This document shows positions 52,906 through 61,726 of a DNA stretch of 64,000 bases, in pieces. Numbering within the stretch: position 1 is the stretch's first letter; every line of letters starts with the position of its first letter. The DNA is from CAVYUC01 sp963783085 (GTDB lineage: Bacteria > Bacteroidota > Bacteroidia > Bacteroidales > Prolixibacteraceae). The stretch covers positions 124,001 to 188,000 of the forward strand of contig CAWAMJ010000008.1 of NCBI GenBank assembly GCA_963783085.1, read 5' to 3'. The position numbers and the translations under genes are program-made. A model generated the notes under the pieces. That model was given only the letters and a program-made list of their open reading frames with translations. It searched no databases and was not told the DNA's origin.

Positions 52906-55779
52906 GAAAAGGAAATCAAAATTGAATTTCTTTAATTCCGGGAGATACGAAGCCCGCAATCCTATATTCGACGGAGCATAAAACCGCATTACGTTTACAT
53001 TAAAAGTCAACTCGCTGCCGTACGAGGAAAGATTCTGATCGAAAGTTCCCTGTTTTTCGCCATTTGAAAAAAGACTTCCCTTCAGGTTTGCAAAATCGGC
53101 AAAAAAAGTAGTTACCACCCTCCTTATATAAACAAAACGGCCAAACTTCCAGTCGGGATAAAACAGGGGCATTTTATAATCGGCAGAGAAACTGTACATT
53201 TTTGTGGTATTTGTGTTAAAAATGCTGCCCCAGCCCCGCGGATAAAATAAAGCATTTGTAAAACCATTGGCGCCACTCATTTTTTTATGCTGAAAGCCGT
53301 TGTAGATTTTAACGCCATGATTTTTTGTTAGTCCCGGCAGATAAACAATGGATTGCAGCGTAGAAATTGAGCCGAAATCTGTATCGCCAAACAGCGAATG
53401 CCGGTAAGCAGCATCCAGTATTAAACCGTAATCGGGGTACATATCGTGGTAGCTCTGCTTCATAAGTTGGTTGAAATAGAGCCGGTATTTTAATGTTTGA
53501 ACGCTGCCATCAATAAAGTTATGAGGCGTTGAAGGATGATGTTTGTACAGTGTAAAATCGTAGCTCACATCGGGTTGCAACATTCGGTTAAATCGTCCTT
53601 TAGATAAATTTAACGGGATACCGACATTGAGGTGAGCTTTCGATTCACCCCAGGTATATCGCTCAGTCGTTGTATCCTGGTAAACAATTTCACCTTGTTC
53701 ATTCTTTGTTTGATCGATCTGATAATACTCCGATGCTCGGTTTCCACTGTTAATTTCAAGATTAAAAACGGGATACCAACCACGATATTGATAGCTGGCG
53801 TAAATCTGACCGGTTTCTTCCGCCACATTCCAGCGGTATCCCAAGATCGTTTCGGATGTACCCAGTTTATTCTGCGATAGTACACTGACTCCCGGCATTA
53901 CTTTGCGCGAATCGATATCGACAAAAAAAGGCGCCCAACTGTGCACATTAAACAAATGCGCTGCACGGGAATAATTTTTCGATGGATATTTTACTGTGTC
54001 GGTTCGGGCGAACAACGGAATTCCCGGTTCCTGAGCGGCTAAAGTTTCAGCTAACGGATAACTGCCTTTTTGAACATTCCGGAAAGGTATTTCGTTTTCT
54101 TTGGCCGGAATTTCAATTAACCGGAAACCATTGGCAGTGTAATCGCTTAAAATTATTTTCCCGCCGTTTGGTGAAACTGCCGGCGCCTCAACACCGAAGC
54201 GCGGCTCGTATATGTGAAATAATGTATTATCAGGAAGATGAAGACGATAGAGTGCATTCCTGGCCGTATAACTGCTGATGAAATACAAATCATTACCGCT
54301 CACTTCCAGATGTTTCAGTTCACCCATTTCTTTATCCAGAAGCAGTTGCACATCTTCTGTTTCAGGATTTATCCGAACGATGCGTTTTCCGTGATCAGTC
54401 AGCATTATTGCTGCCAGCTCGCCTGCATTTAACCACTCGGGAGTAAAAAAATAGTTGTTGTTTTCAGTTTGCACCCTGTGTAGTAATTTGCCATTGCCAA
54501 TGTTGTAAACCGACACAAAATAATTATTGGAAAAATCGGCTTCCACAACTGCAACCTTCGTTTTATCAGGCGAAATAGATGGACTAAAACTCTTAAATTC
54601 CGGATTGATTTCCCTGACTTCTTTCGTTTCAACGTTCAAAATCCGAATCAATGATTTTCCGCTGTGGGCCCAGCGCGGATCGGGAATTTGTTCTGCCCAT
54701 ACAATCAGGTTTTCCCTGAAATTCACCGATTCGTTAAAAATTGGTCCAGGATGATAGAGTACTTTTTCATTTCCGTTCATTCCGATTGATACAAAAGCCG
54801 GAATGTCGTTGAACGATGTTTTGTATGAATAAACAGAGGAATCGTTCCGCCAATAGTTGTACAAATAGCTGGTAAATGTTTTCTTCTCCGGCGATATAAC
54901 ATGGAAATCTGTTGAGTGGTATTTCAGGTCTTCAGCTGTCCAAACCCGTTGCAAACTGTCGAAAATGGAATAATACAGTTGAATTTTGTTAAGGCCGGTT
55001 TTTGGTTTCAGAATACGGCTAATTGGCCGGAGTGTTACCGGCTTTTTACCAATTTGGGTTAAAATGGTATCCCAGATTTCGCTTCCGTAACGTGCCCTGG
55101 AATTGCCAATCAGGTAATAACCCAGTTTATAATGATTGGGAACAAAATCGCGGTACGAGCCAAAATAAGATTTTTCATACGGGAATACACCTTTTTCTAC
55201 AACCTGGGCACGATGTTCCATCAGAAAGGAAGGCAACCGACCGCGGCCGTAATTACTTAATGCTGTTTCTGTTACCACGGCATCGCCCTCGATAAACCAC
55301 CACGGCAAATAAATGCCAAACACAAGCGCCGTTCCCTGTTCACCAAGGAGAATATTGATGATGTTCGGCAAATTACTGTTGACTTTGCCGATTTGCACAA
55401 CATGCCGGAATTCATGCAGCGCCAGTTGTTCCAGCCAGTCCTGCGGATAAATGGACTGATGTGGCGTGGTATAAAATTCAGCCCGCTTGGGAGCCCAGGC
55501 TACCAATCCGTTAGACTGAACAGTTTGCGTATGGAGAATGACCGTTATTTTTTCGGGATGATAATCCAGTGAATATCCGCCAAAACCATAAGCCTCTTCG
55601 AGAACGTTCGACAGCTTTTGTGCTTGTTTTTCATAATAATCGGGATACAGCAATCTAAAATGAGGTGTATTCATCTGTCGCCAGTTTATTGAAGCCGGAT
55701 CCTCGCCTGTTTTGAAGTATTGTGCTCGTGCTGTGCCAAATAACGCAACGGATATAAAGAGTAGTACTATTTTTTTCAT
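52882..55779 (-). CDS. Large secreted protein: HExxH peptidase-like domain, propeller, outer-membrane barrel
   Basis: 965 residues from ATG 55779, where a signal peptide (MKKIVLLFISVALFGTARAQ) starts; the frame is open nine codons further. An N-terminal gluzincin-like domain has HEFRHVVQ with a downstream Glu in WFIEGDAVVTETAL. A middle part (about 330-600) has TolB/DPP-type propeller repeats (SFSPSISPDKTKVAVVE, PAVSPNGGKIILSD). The last ~330 residues look like beta strands of an outer-membrane barrel ending in FLFSINFTSF with a terminal aromatic. Function unknown; export and outer-membrane anchoring are likely. Confidence 0.75.
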   Translation of the reverse strand: MKKIVLLFISVALFGTARAQYFKTGEDPASINWRQMNTPHFRLLYPDYYEKQAQKLSNVLEEAYGFGGYSLDYHPEKITVILHTQTVQSNGLVAWAPKRAEFYTTPHQSIYPQDWLEQLALHEFRHVVQIGKVNSNLPNIINILLGEQGTALVFGIYLPWWFIEGDAVVTETALSNYGRGRLPSFLMEHRAQVVEKGVFPYEKSYFGSYRDFVPNHYKLGYYLIGNSRARYGSEIWDTILTQIGKKPVTLRPISRILKPKTGLNKIQLYYSIFDSLQRVWTAEDLKYHSTDFHVISPEKKTFTSYLYNYWRNDSSVYSYKTSFNDIPAFVSIGMNGNEKVLYHPGPIFNESVNFRENLIVWAEQIPDPRWAHSGKSLIRILNVETKEVREINPEFKSFSPSISPDKTKVAVVEADFSNNYFVSVYNIGNGKLLHRVQTENNNYFFTPEWLNAGELAAIMLTDHGKRIVRINPETEDVQLLLDKEMGELKHLEVSGNDLYFISSYTARNALYRLHLPDNTLFHIYEPRFGVEAPAVSPNGGKIILSDYTANGFRLIEIPAKENEIPFRNVQKGSYPLAETLAAQEPGIPLFARTDTVKYPSKNYSRAAHLFNVHSWAPFFVDIDSRKVMPGVSVLSQNKLGTSETILGYRWNVAEETGQIYASYQYRGWYPVFNLEINSGNRASEYYQIDQTKNEQGEIVYQDTTTERYTWGESKAHLNVGIPLNLSKGRFNRMLQPDVSYDFTLYKHHPSTPHNFIDGSVQTLKYRLYFNQLMKQSYHDMYPDYGLILDAAYRHSLFGDTDFGSISTLQSIVYLPGLTKNHGVKIYNGFQHKKMSGANGFTNALFYPRGWGSIFNTNTTKMYSFSADYKMPLFYPDWKFGRFVYIRRVVTTFFADFANLKGSLFSNGEKQGTFDQNLSSYGSELTFNVNVMRFYAPSNIGLRASYLPELKKFNFDFLFSINFTSF

Positions 55780-55831
55780 TTCATCGATAATTCGGCAAAA
55801 TAACAAACATTCCTATGCAGATAAAAACAAA

Positions 55832-55857
55832 ATGCCCGGAAAATTTCCCCCGGGCAT
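55832..55857 (-). terminator. Terminator of the five-helix membrane protein gene
   Basis: ATGCCCGG and CCGGGCAT arms (55832-55839, 55850-55857); on the minus strand followed by TTTTGTTTTT. Confidence 0.75.
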
Positions 55858-55882
55858 CTTGAAAAAAATATTTTTTACAGGT

Positions 55883-56584
55883 TTAAACTTCATTCACACC
55901 TAAAATCGGAATTGGATTATTTTCTTCATCCCGGTTCAAAACAGACTGGTACAAAGTAGCAAATGCAGCATGAATCCACATGAATGAAATAATTGCACCT
56001 ACAAAGAAGGCAATAATTCCGGCAATGATAATAAAAAACGAAACGATAGCCATCCAGAAAACTTTCCACCCGTGACCGCGTGTCATTTGCCAGCTTTTTT
56101 CCACGGCCTGCATCGGTTCCATATTCTTATCCATAACAAGAAATGGTGTAAAAACCAGGCGGCAGGCTACAATTATTCCGGGAATAATCAGCAAAACCAA
56201 CCCGATTCCGACCAATGCAACCACAATAAGGTTAGCCAGAACAATATTCAGGTATCTGGTTTTAAACCCGTCAAACAACATTTTTATATCCGCGTATTCA
56301 TCTCTCATTGCGCTGAGAAACATGTACTTTTTACCGTAATTAATCACCGGCATAAACAAAAATGCGTAAGCCAGTCCGAAAAGCATAACGGGCAAAATCC
56401 AAATAAAATTAAATCCAAAATCACCATCGGCTTTCCAGTTTAAAGAAACCGGCCCGTTCAGCAAACCTGCAATTATAACCGCAATGAGCAGTGGCAAAAA
56501 ACTTTTACCGAACATTTGGCGCCAGCCGTAACTAAAACTTCCGCCTATTGAGGGCACGAGATTGTAATACTTATCATTTTCCAT
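55883..56584 (-). CDS. Integral membrane protein, DUF975-like
   Basis: 233 residues with five or six hydrophobic helices. The end of the domain, FTPFLVMDKNMEPMQAVEKSWQMTRGHGWKVFW, resembles the conserved segment of DUF975 and related membrane families. No enzyme motifs are visible. It is a single gene between divergent and co-oriented neighbours. Confidence 0.65.
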   Translation of the reverse strand: MENDKYYNLVPSIGGSFSYGWRQMFGKSFLPLLIAVIIAGLLNGPVSLNWKADGDFGFNFIWILPVMLFGLAYAFLFMPVINYGKKYMFLSAMRDEYADIKMLFDGFKTRYLNIVLANLIVVALVGIGLVLLIIPGIIVACRLVFTPFLVMDKNMEPMQAVEKSWQMTRGHGWKVFWMAIVSFFIIIAGIIAFFVGAIISFMWIHAAFATLYQSVLNRDEENNPIPILGVNEV

Positions 56585-56775
56585 TTTTCTGTTTTTTTAA
56601 CCGAAGAAAATTCTCCGGGTTGTTTGTTTCATTTGTCGAATCGAATGTACAGGCAATTCGAGAAAAATCCTTCATACTTTGGTTGGAATTCGAATATTCA
56701 CTACTTTGGTAGTTACCGGGATAACTTGAAAAGTTGGTAAATTACACCGGTAATACTAAAGTTGGGTTTCGAAAA

Positions 56776-57753
56776 ATGCTAGTTCAGAATTTAGCTTTCC
56801 TAATAACTTTCATAATTACTACAGGCATCGCAACTATTGGTGTGCTGGGGACTTTTAACCTGTTTCAGGAACATAAAAAACCAGTTTTGCAGATTTTGCT
56901 TTACCAGCAGATTTTTCTTTTTTCTTTTTTCATATACAGTATCTGGGGAAATATTGCCATCAGGGAATTGATATCAGATTTGAACCTGGCTGCGGAGTTA
57001 AATTATAAACTCGCGTTGTTTATTCCTGTTTTGGGAGCTCCGTTTTTAATCGTGAGCTGGTTTATGTTGCTAAAGTTTGGGTTTAATCTGAACGGAAAGA
57101 ATATTTCAAAAGTTTTTGCCTGGGGTTATTTCATTTTTTTTCTGGCAGGACTAATTATGTTCTCATACCTGGTACAGAACAGAATCATAAAAATTCCGGC
57201 CGAAACTGATCTTTTCATAGCTCGACTTCTGGTATTTCTGAACCTTGCTGTCCATCTGGCACTGGCTTTTCCGTTTTTTACAACTCAAAAACCAGCCATC
57301 AGAAAGGATGTGAAAATCCATTTCAGAAAAACCATTGGCATCTATTTTTTAGGAGTGCTGCTTTATTCTGTTATGTTCTACTTCTTCAATTTCTATGGTT
57401 TCATTTCCACCTGCCTTTCCATATTGATGCTTTTTGGTATAAACATCATCATTCCCGTAAGCCTGCGAATGAAACCCGTTTTTCCACTGAAAGAAAGTCA
57501 TCCGAAAGACAACAGTTTTACCGCCTTTTGCGAACAATATGAAATTTCGAAAAGAGAAGCAGAAATTATTCTTGAGATTTGTTCAGGTAAAACAAATAAG
57601 GCCATTTCTGAAAAACTGTTTATCACCCTGCAAACTGTAAAAGACCACAACCACCGGATTTATACGAAAACACAGGTAAAAACCCGCGTACAACTGGCAA
57701 ATTTGGTCAGGGCAAAAATCGGCGGCGCCGACCTCGCAAAAAAGAAGTCGTAA
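56776..57753 (+). CDS. Membrane-bound LuxR-type HTH regulator
   Basis: 325 residues from ATG 56776 (a TTG 42 bases upstream is less likely). Seven or so membrane helices fill the first ~235 residues; the C-terminal ~70 residues are a LuxR/GerE helix-turn-helix: ISKREAEIILEICSGKTNKAISEKLFITLQTVKDHNHRIYTKTQVK. A regulator held in the membrane implies sensing of the membrane or a small ligand. It converges with the TPR gene. Confidence 0.85.
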   Translation: MLVQNLAFLITFIITTGIATIGVLGTFNLFQEHKKPVLQILLYQQIFLFSFFIYSIWGNIAIRELISDLNLAAELNYKLALFIPVLGAPFLIVSWFMLLKFGFNLNGKNISKVFAWGYFIFFLAGLIMFSYLVQNRIIKIPAETDLFIARLLVFLNLAVHLALAFPFFTTQKPAIRKDVKIHFRKTIGIYFLGVLLYSVMFYFFNFYGFISTCLSILMLFGINIIIPVSLRMKPVFPLKESHPKDNSFTAFCEQYEISKREAEIILEICSGKTNKAISEKLFITLQTVKDHNHRIYTKTQVKTRVQLANLVRAKIGGADLAKKKS

Positions 57754-57757
57754 AAAA

Positions 57758-59011
57758 CTATTCCTCAAAAAAGAGATCTTCTTTGATTTTCGTGATTCGG
57801 TCGAGCGCATAATTCAGGTTACGCCCCTCCTCGCCTGCTTCTTTCAGGTAAATCCGGTAATAATTCAGCGCCAGCGTTTTATTTGAATTATATTCTTCGT
57901 AAGTAGTGGCAATTTCAAACAGGATTTCATAATTTGTCGGATCCAGTTTATTCGCTTTTTTTAGCGCTTCAATCGATTCTGTAAACTTTCTTTCCTGGCC
58001 ATAAATTTGCCCCAGGTGATGGTACATTTCAGGGAGATAATACGGAGTTGCCGATTCAATGGCAGCATTCATAAAAGCTTCGGCAACTTCATAATGTACC
58101 AGCCGTTTGTGGCTGAGGCTCAGGTAAAACAAAGCAAAAGGATCATTTGCCACTTGCCCGGCACAAATTTCAAGAATGGAAATCGCCTTGGTTTCATTTT
58201 TGGAAAAGTAGAGTGAAATCCCGTAATTCAACAAAGCTTTATAAGTAGAATCTCCGCCTGCGACGAAGTACTTCTCGAACGACCTTTTAGCCTCTTCGTA
58301 ATTTTTACGGGCAAACCAATAATTGGCTTCCTGGTAAAAAAATGCATCGTCACCCGGAAAAACTGTTAACCCGTTTTGAATAATACGCATCGCGCTATCC
58401 GGTTTTTCCTGCATTTCATACAGTTTCGCCAGGTTGAAATAGGATGAATAATCCCGCGGATTAAGTTCAATTACTTTTTTGTACAATTCAATAGCCTGAA
58501 TCTTCTTGCCGATTTGAAATGCGGAAAAAGCCAGTTGTTTGTTCCAGTATACATTCGTTGAATCGTGGCTGTAAATTTCGCTAAAAACATCGAATGCTTT
58601 CCGGAATTTTTTCAGATTGATGTAATTGCGGCCCAGTTTTCCCATCAGAGGTAAATTTTCCGGCTGCAAATGGATCGCCCGCTCAAAATAAGGTAATGCG
58701 TCCTGGTAGTTACCAATGGTTGAATAAGCTTCTGCGATTTCTTCTAAAATCCCACTGTTGGCCGGTTCCAGCGCTAAACCGGCACGAAATGCTCCTATCG
58801 CTTTCTGATAATTTTGAAGACTGCTGTAAATCAATCCTTTCTTCAAAAATAAACCGGCTTTTGGATTTCTGTCAATTCTTTGTTCGATGGTTTGCAGCGC
58901 TTCGGCGTAGTTTTTATTTAGTATCAGCAAATCAATTTTATCCTGTGAAAAAGACTTCAAACTGATTCCTGAGAAGAAAACAACAAAAGCAAAAAGTGAA
59001 ATTTTCATCAT
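57758..59011 (-). CDS. Secreted tetratricopeptide repeat protein
   Basis: 417 residues: signal peptide (to about KSFSQ), then about ten TPR units with typical A-x3-Y/F spacing (KAIGAFRAGLALEPANSGILEEIAEAY, DALPYFERAIHLQPENLP). Probably a periplasmic scaffold. The gene lies 56 bases after the M56-TonB gene on the same strand, beyond its terminator. Confidence 0.85.
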   Translation of the reverse strand: MMKISLFAFVVFFSGISLKSFSQDKIDLLILNKNYAEALQTIEQRIDRNPKAGLFLKKGLIYSSLQNYQKAIGAFRAGLALEPANSGILEEIAEAYSTIGNYQDALPYFERAIHLQPENLPLMGKLGRNYINLKKFRKAFDVFSEIYSHDSTNVYWNKQLAFSAFQIGKKIQAIELYKKVIELNPRDYSSYFNLAKLYEMQEKPDSAMRIIQNGLTVFPGDDAFFYQEANYWFARKNYEEAKRSFEKYFVAGGDSTYKALLNYGISLYFSKNETKAISILEICAGQVANDPFALFYLSLSHKRLVHYEVAEAFMNAAIESATPYYLPEMYHHLGQIYGQERKFTESIEALKKANKLDPTNYEILFEIATTYEEYNSNKTLALNYYRIYLKEAGEEGRNLNYALDRITKIKEDLFFEE

Positions 59012-59028
59012 AATGTTATTTAAAACAA

Positions 59029-59053
59029 CACCTGCCGCAAAAAGCGGCAGGTG
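59029..59053 (-). terminator. Terminator of the M56-TonB gene
   Basis: Perfect 10-base arms CACCTGCCGC (59029-59038) and GCGGCAGGTG (59044-59053) with a five-base loop; TTGTTTT follows on the minus strand. Confidence 0.85.
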
Positions 59054-59067
59054 GAATGCATTTCGTT

Positions 59068-60486
59068 CTATTTCAAAACAAAATTTATCGGAATCGTATA
59101 ACTTACATTAACATATTCTCCTCTCTGTTTGCCAGGTTCCCATTTTGGAAGTCCGTTTACCACACGCAATGCTTCCTTGTCTAAAGACGGTGCTACCCCG
59201 CGGGCTATTTTTGCGTTCGCAATTCCACCGTCTTTTGTAACCACAAACGTTACATAAACTTTTCCCTGGATACCGTTTTTCGCCGCATCCTCAGGATAAT
59301 TGACATTGTTGGCGATGTATTTCCTGAGCGCCAGTTCCCCTCCCGGAAATTCAGGCATATCTTCCACCACAAAAAATGTCTGTTCGCCTTCAGGCAGTGT
59401 TTTCGATTTAAGCGCCTTTTGTTTTACCAGAAATAAGTTCCCCAAACTATCTGTCTGTATTTCAAACCCCTGTACATCGGAAAAAAGGCTTTTGTATTTT
59501 TCCAAATCTTCCGCAGTCCCTTCAATTTTAATTCTTCCGTCATCCAGAATAGTCGATTTAACAGTGACAATATCCTCTTCTTTGGAAACAGGTTCTATCG
59601 ACTCTTTTTGTTCGCAGGCAAATGCAATTAACAGCGCTACAATCGAGAGAATTCCAAATGCATATTTTACATTGGCTATTTTTGAAGATTTTATTTTAGA
59701 AATCATTTTTATTCGGTTTTTAATTAATGATGAATTAAAGTTGTTAGTCATATTCAACTGAAAACCAACAGCTTGATTTAATAACAATTCTTTATACCGG
59801 GCCCGGCTGATACCGGAATTCAAAACTGCCCGGTCGGCCAGGAATTCGTGGTTTTCGCGGATTACCCGTTTTAATATCCACATAAATGGGTTAAACCACT
59901 GAAAAACAGCCATGATTTCAAGGATGAGCACATCGAATGTATGTCCCTGTTTAATATGCTCAATTTCATGAACGACCATTTTTTCGTATCCTTTTTCTTC
60001 CTTTTTGGCTGGATTGATAAAAATGTAGTCTAAAAAAGAAAATGGACTGAAATCTTTTTCAATTGACACGAATTTTATATTTCCGGAACGTTGTACCGGA
60101 TTTTTGCTAATCAACAGCGAAATTTGTATCAGTCTGAAAACAAAGCGACTTAGAAAAAACAGCATTCCCAGAAAATAGATTACGATGATAATCCGGCTCG
60201 AACTTATTGTCTGTTCCATGGCGCCCGAAAAATCCTGTCCGTAAATGGCAACTGCTTCCAGCAGGTTTCGGTAAGGAGTAACTGTAACTTCCGGTAAAAG
60301 AATTGGTTGTGGATTGTAAATCCTAAATTTAAGGAAAGGAAGTACAATGGAGAAAACAACCGATACCAGTAAAAAAATCCTGTTCAATCTGAAAAACGTC
60401 TCGTTTCTCAAAAAAAGCATGTAGATTAACGAAAGCAGTGCCAGGCTAATTCCTGATTCTATTACAAAATTTACAACGCTATTCAT
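59068..60486 (-). CDS. BlaR1/MecR1-type M56 peptidase fused to a TonB C-terminal domain
   Basis: 472 residues from ATG 60486 (overlapping the blaI stop by eight bases; the frame is open 10 codons further). Residues 1-260 are the M56 part: helices at about 8-25, 36-53, 98-115, and the zinc site HEIEH at 173-177. A further helix lies near 278-296, then a linker, and the last ~85 residues are a TonB_C domain (GGELALRKYIANNVNYPE...YTIPINFVLK). The penicillin-sensing domain of BlaR1 is replaced by TonB_C. As in BlaR systems, it probably cleaves BlaI when stimulated; the stimulus is unknown. Confidence 0.88.
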   Translation of the reverse strand: MNSVVNFVIESGISLALLSLIYMLFLRNETFFRLNRIFLLVSVVFSIVLPFLKFRIYNPQPILLPEVTVTPYRNLLEAVAIYGQDFSGAMEQTISSSRIIIVIYFLGMLFFLSRFVFRLIQISLLISKNPVQRSGNIKFVSIEKDFSPFSFLDYIFINPAKKEEKGYEKMVVHEIEHIKQGHTFDVLILEIMAVFQWFNPFMWILKRVIRENHEFLADRAVLNSGISRARYKELLLNQAVGFQLNMTNNFNSSLIKNRIKMISKIKSSKIANVKYAFGILSIVALLIAFACEQKESIEPVSKEEDIVTVKSTILDDGRIKIEGTAEDLEKYKSLFSDVQGFEIQTDSLGNLFLVKQKALKSKTLPEGEQTFFVVEDMPEFPGGELALRKYIANNVNYPEDAAKNGIQGKVYVTFVVTKDGGIANAKIARGVAPSLDKEALRVVNGLPKWEPGKQRGEYVNVSYTIPINFVLK

Positions 60487-60865
60487 CTTCTTCAGGATTT
60501 TCTTTTTCCAAATCACGTTTCACATCTTCCATCAACTCATCCAGTTCGGTTAAACTCATTTTATCTTCTTTCGCGAAAAAAGAAACCATCTCCTGGAATG
60601 AGCCGCTGAAATAATTACGCATGAAATTCTTCATGAATTTTTTAGTATATTCCTTCTTCGAAATCAGCGGAAAATATTCGTGGGTTTTTCCATAAGCATT
60701 GTGCCCTACAAATCCTTTTTTTTCCAAAATCCGGATAATTGTTGATACAGTGTTGTAGGCAGGCTTCGGATCCGGCATTTCCTCTATAATGTCTTTTACG
60801 AATGCTTTTTCCTGTTGCCAGAGAAGCTGCATCACCTGCTCTTCTGCTTTTGTTAATTCTTTCAT
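60479..60865 (-). CDS. blaI: BlaI/MecI-family repressor
   Basis: 128 residues. The winged helix at the start has LTKAEEQVMQLLWQQ, PKPAYNTVSTIIRILEKKGFVGHNAYGKTHEYFPLISKKEY, matching BlaI/MecI, and a C-terminal dimer region. It represses until the partner peptidase cuts it. It shares an eight-base overlap with the M56-TonB gene and has tandem candidate operators just upstream. Confidence 0.92.
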   Translation of the reverse strand: MKELTKAEEQVMQLLWQQEKAFVKDIIEEMPDPKPAYNTVSTIIRILEKKGFVGHNAYGKTHEYFPLISKKEYTKKFMKNFMRNYFSGSFQEMVSFFAKEDKMSLTELDELMEDVKRDLEKENPEEDE

Positions 60866-60915
60866 TTTACTGATTTAAAGATTTTTCAGGCACAATGCTC
60901 AACAACAAAAAATAT

Positions 60916-60951
60916 ACCTAAACCATTAGTTTTGAAACTATTTTTTTAGGT
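60916..60951 (-). promoter_or_regulatory. Tandem candidate BlaI operators upstream of blaI
   Basis: Two sites of the form AACTAA-N4-TTAGTT: ACCTAA-ACCA-TTAGTT (60916-60931; 11 of 12 positions) and AACTAT-TTTT-TTAGGT (60936-60951; 10 of 12). They are 20 bases apart, start to start. A weak -7-like TATTTTTT (60907-60914) lies just downstream on the minus strand. The pair also forms a larger dyad after the tonB stop codon. Confidence 0.6.
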
Positions 60952-61385
60952 TATTTCCTGTCATTTTCTTTTTCCGGTTTACCGTCGAGCGCATAATTTA
61001 TTGGAATTGTGTAAGCAACCTTAACCGGTTTCCCGTCTTGCTTTCCAGGTTTGAAACGCTCCAACTGATTAATTACACGCAGCGATTCTTTATCGAGTGA
61101 AGGATCCACGCCGCGGGCAACCTGTGCATCACGTACCTCGCCTGTTTTATCAACTATAAAACTCACATAAACTTTCCCGGTAATACCGTTCTTCCTTGCT
61201 TCCTCCGGATATTTAATATTATCTGCAATGAACTTTTTCAGCGCTTCTTCCCCGCCGGGATATTCTGGCATTTCATCCACCTGGTAATATACATCACCCT
61301 TTTTGTTATTGCTTTGTCCGTTAGCGGAAAAAGTAAATACGCCAATCAGAAAAAGCAAAAGAACAGTTGTTTTAATTGTTTTCAT
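60951..61385 (-). CDS. TonB C-terminal domain protein, secreted
   Basis: 144 residues: signal peptide (to about SANGQ), then a TonB_C domain (about 40-135): MPEYPGGEEALKKFIADN, ITGKVYVSFIVDKTG, VARGVDPSLDKESLRVI, PVKVAYTIPINYAL. It matches the TonB_C end of the M56 fusion closely (GKVYV, ARGV-x-PSLDKE, YTIPIN). Lacking a membrane anchor and proline-rich rod, it cannot act as a normal TonB. The gene is 85 bases upstream of blaI, separated by the operators. Confidence 0.85.
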   Translation of the reverse strand: MKTIKTTVLLLFLIGVFTFSANGQSNNKKGDVYYQVDEMPEYPGGEEALKKFIADNIKYPEEARKNGITGKVYVSFIVDKTGEVRDAQVARGVDPSLDKESLRVINQLERFKPGKQDGKPVKVAYTIPINYALDGKPEKENDRK

Positions 61386-61418
61386 GGCATTTCATTTTTA
61401 AACATTAAACTTTGAAAC

Positions 61419-61481
61419 TTTGAACTTTGAACTCTGAACTCTGAACTCTGAACTCTGAACTCTGAACTCTGAACTTTGAAC
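61419..61481. repeat. Heptamer tandem repeat in the tonB leader
   Basis: Nine perfect seven-base units: TTTGAAC x2, TCTGAAC x6, TTTGAAC x1 (63 bases), after an 8-base TTTGAAAC. They lie between the predicted transcription start (about 61493) and the tonB ATG (61385). Confidence 0.9.
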
Positions 61482-61499
61482 TTCTTCGGATATCCGTTT

Positions 61500-61530
61500 C
61501 AAATATATAACTAATTTCTTAGTTTTCAAA
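61500..61530 (-). promoter_or_regulatory. Promoter of the tonB gene
   Basis: On the minus strand TTTG (61527-61530), a 19-base spacer and TATATTTG (61500-61507), a perfect match to the Bacteroidota consensus. It is overlain by candidate BlaI operators. Confidence 0.75.
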
Positions 61531-61544
61531 CTAAATTATTAGTT
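61509..61544. promoter_or_regulatory. Tandem candidate BlaI operators over the tonB promoter
   Basis: AACTAA-TTTC-TTAGTT (61509-61524) and AACTAA-ATTA-TTAGTT (61529-61544), both perfect, 20 bases apart. The first fills the -7/-33 spacer and the second covers the -33 TTTG, so binding would block RNA polymerase. Confidence 0.7.
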
Positions 61545-61590
61545 AATATGAAATCAAATTCATATTACAATGGTTTACAATGTATTACAA

Positions 61591-61606
61591 AACTAAAAGA
61601 TTAGTT
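61591..61606. promoter_or_regulatory. Third candidate BlaI operator
   Basis: AACTAA-AAGA-TTAGTT, a third perfect match, 62 bases beyond the start of the second site. The rest of the gap to 61726 shows no gene. Confidence 0.5.
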
Positions 61607-61726
61607 GAACAAAGGATCAGTAAAATTTATTTGAATGGAACTACAAATGTAACAGGTGCCTGTTATCACCTGCGGCAGCGAACAATTCCGGTCGTTGGGT
61701 TGGCTCGCCTATGGTTTTCGTTTCCT

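Noticed and set aside
61419..61481. CRISPR-like array
   Set aside because: Unit of seven bases with no spacers; it is a simple tandem repeat.
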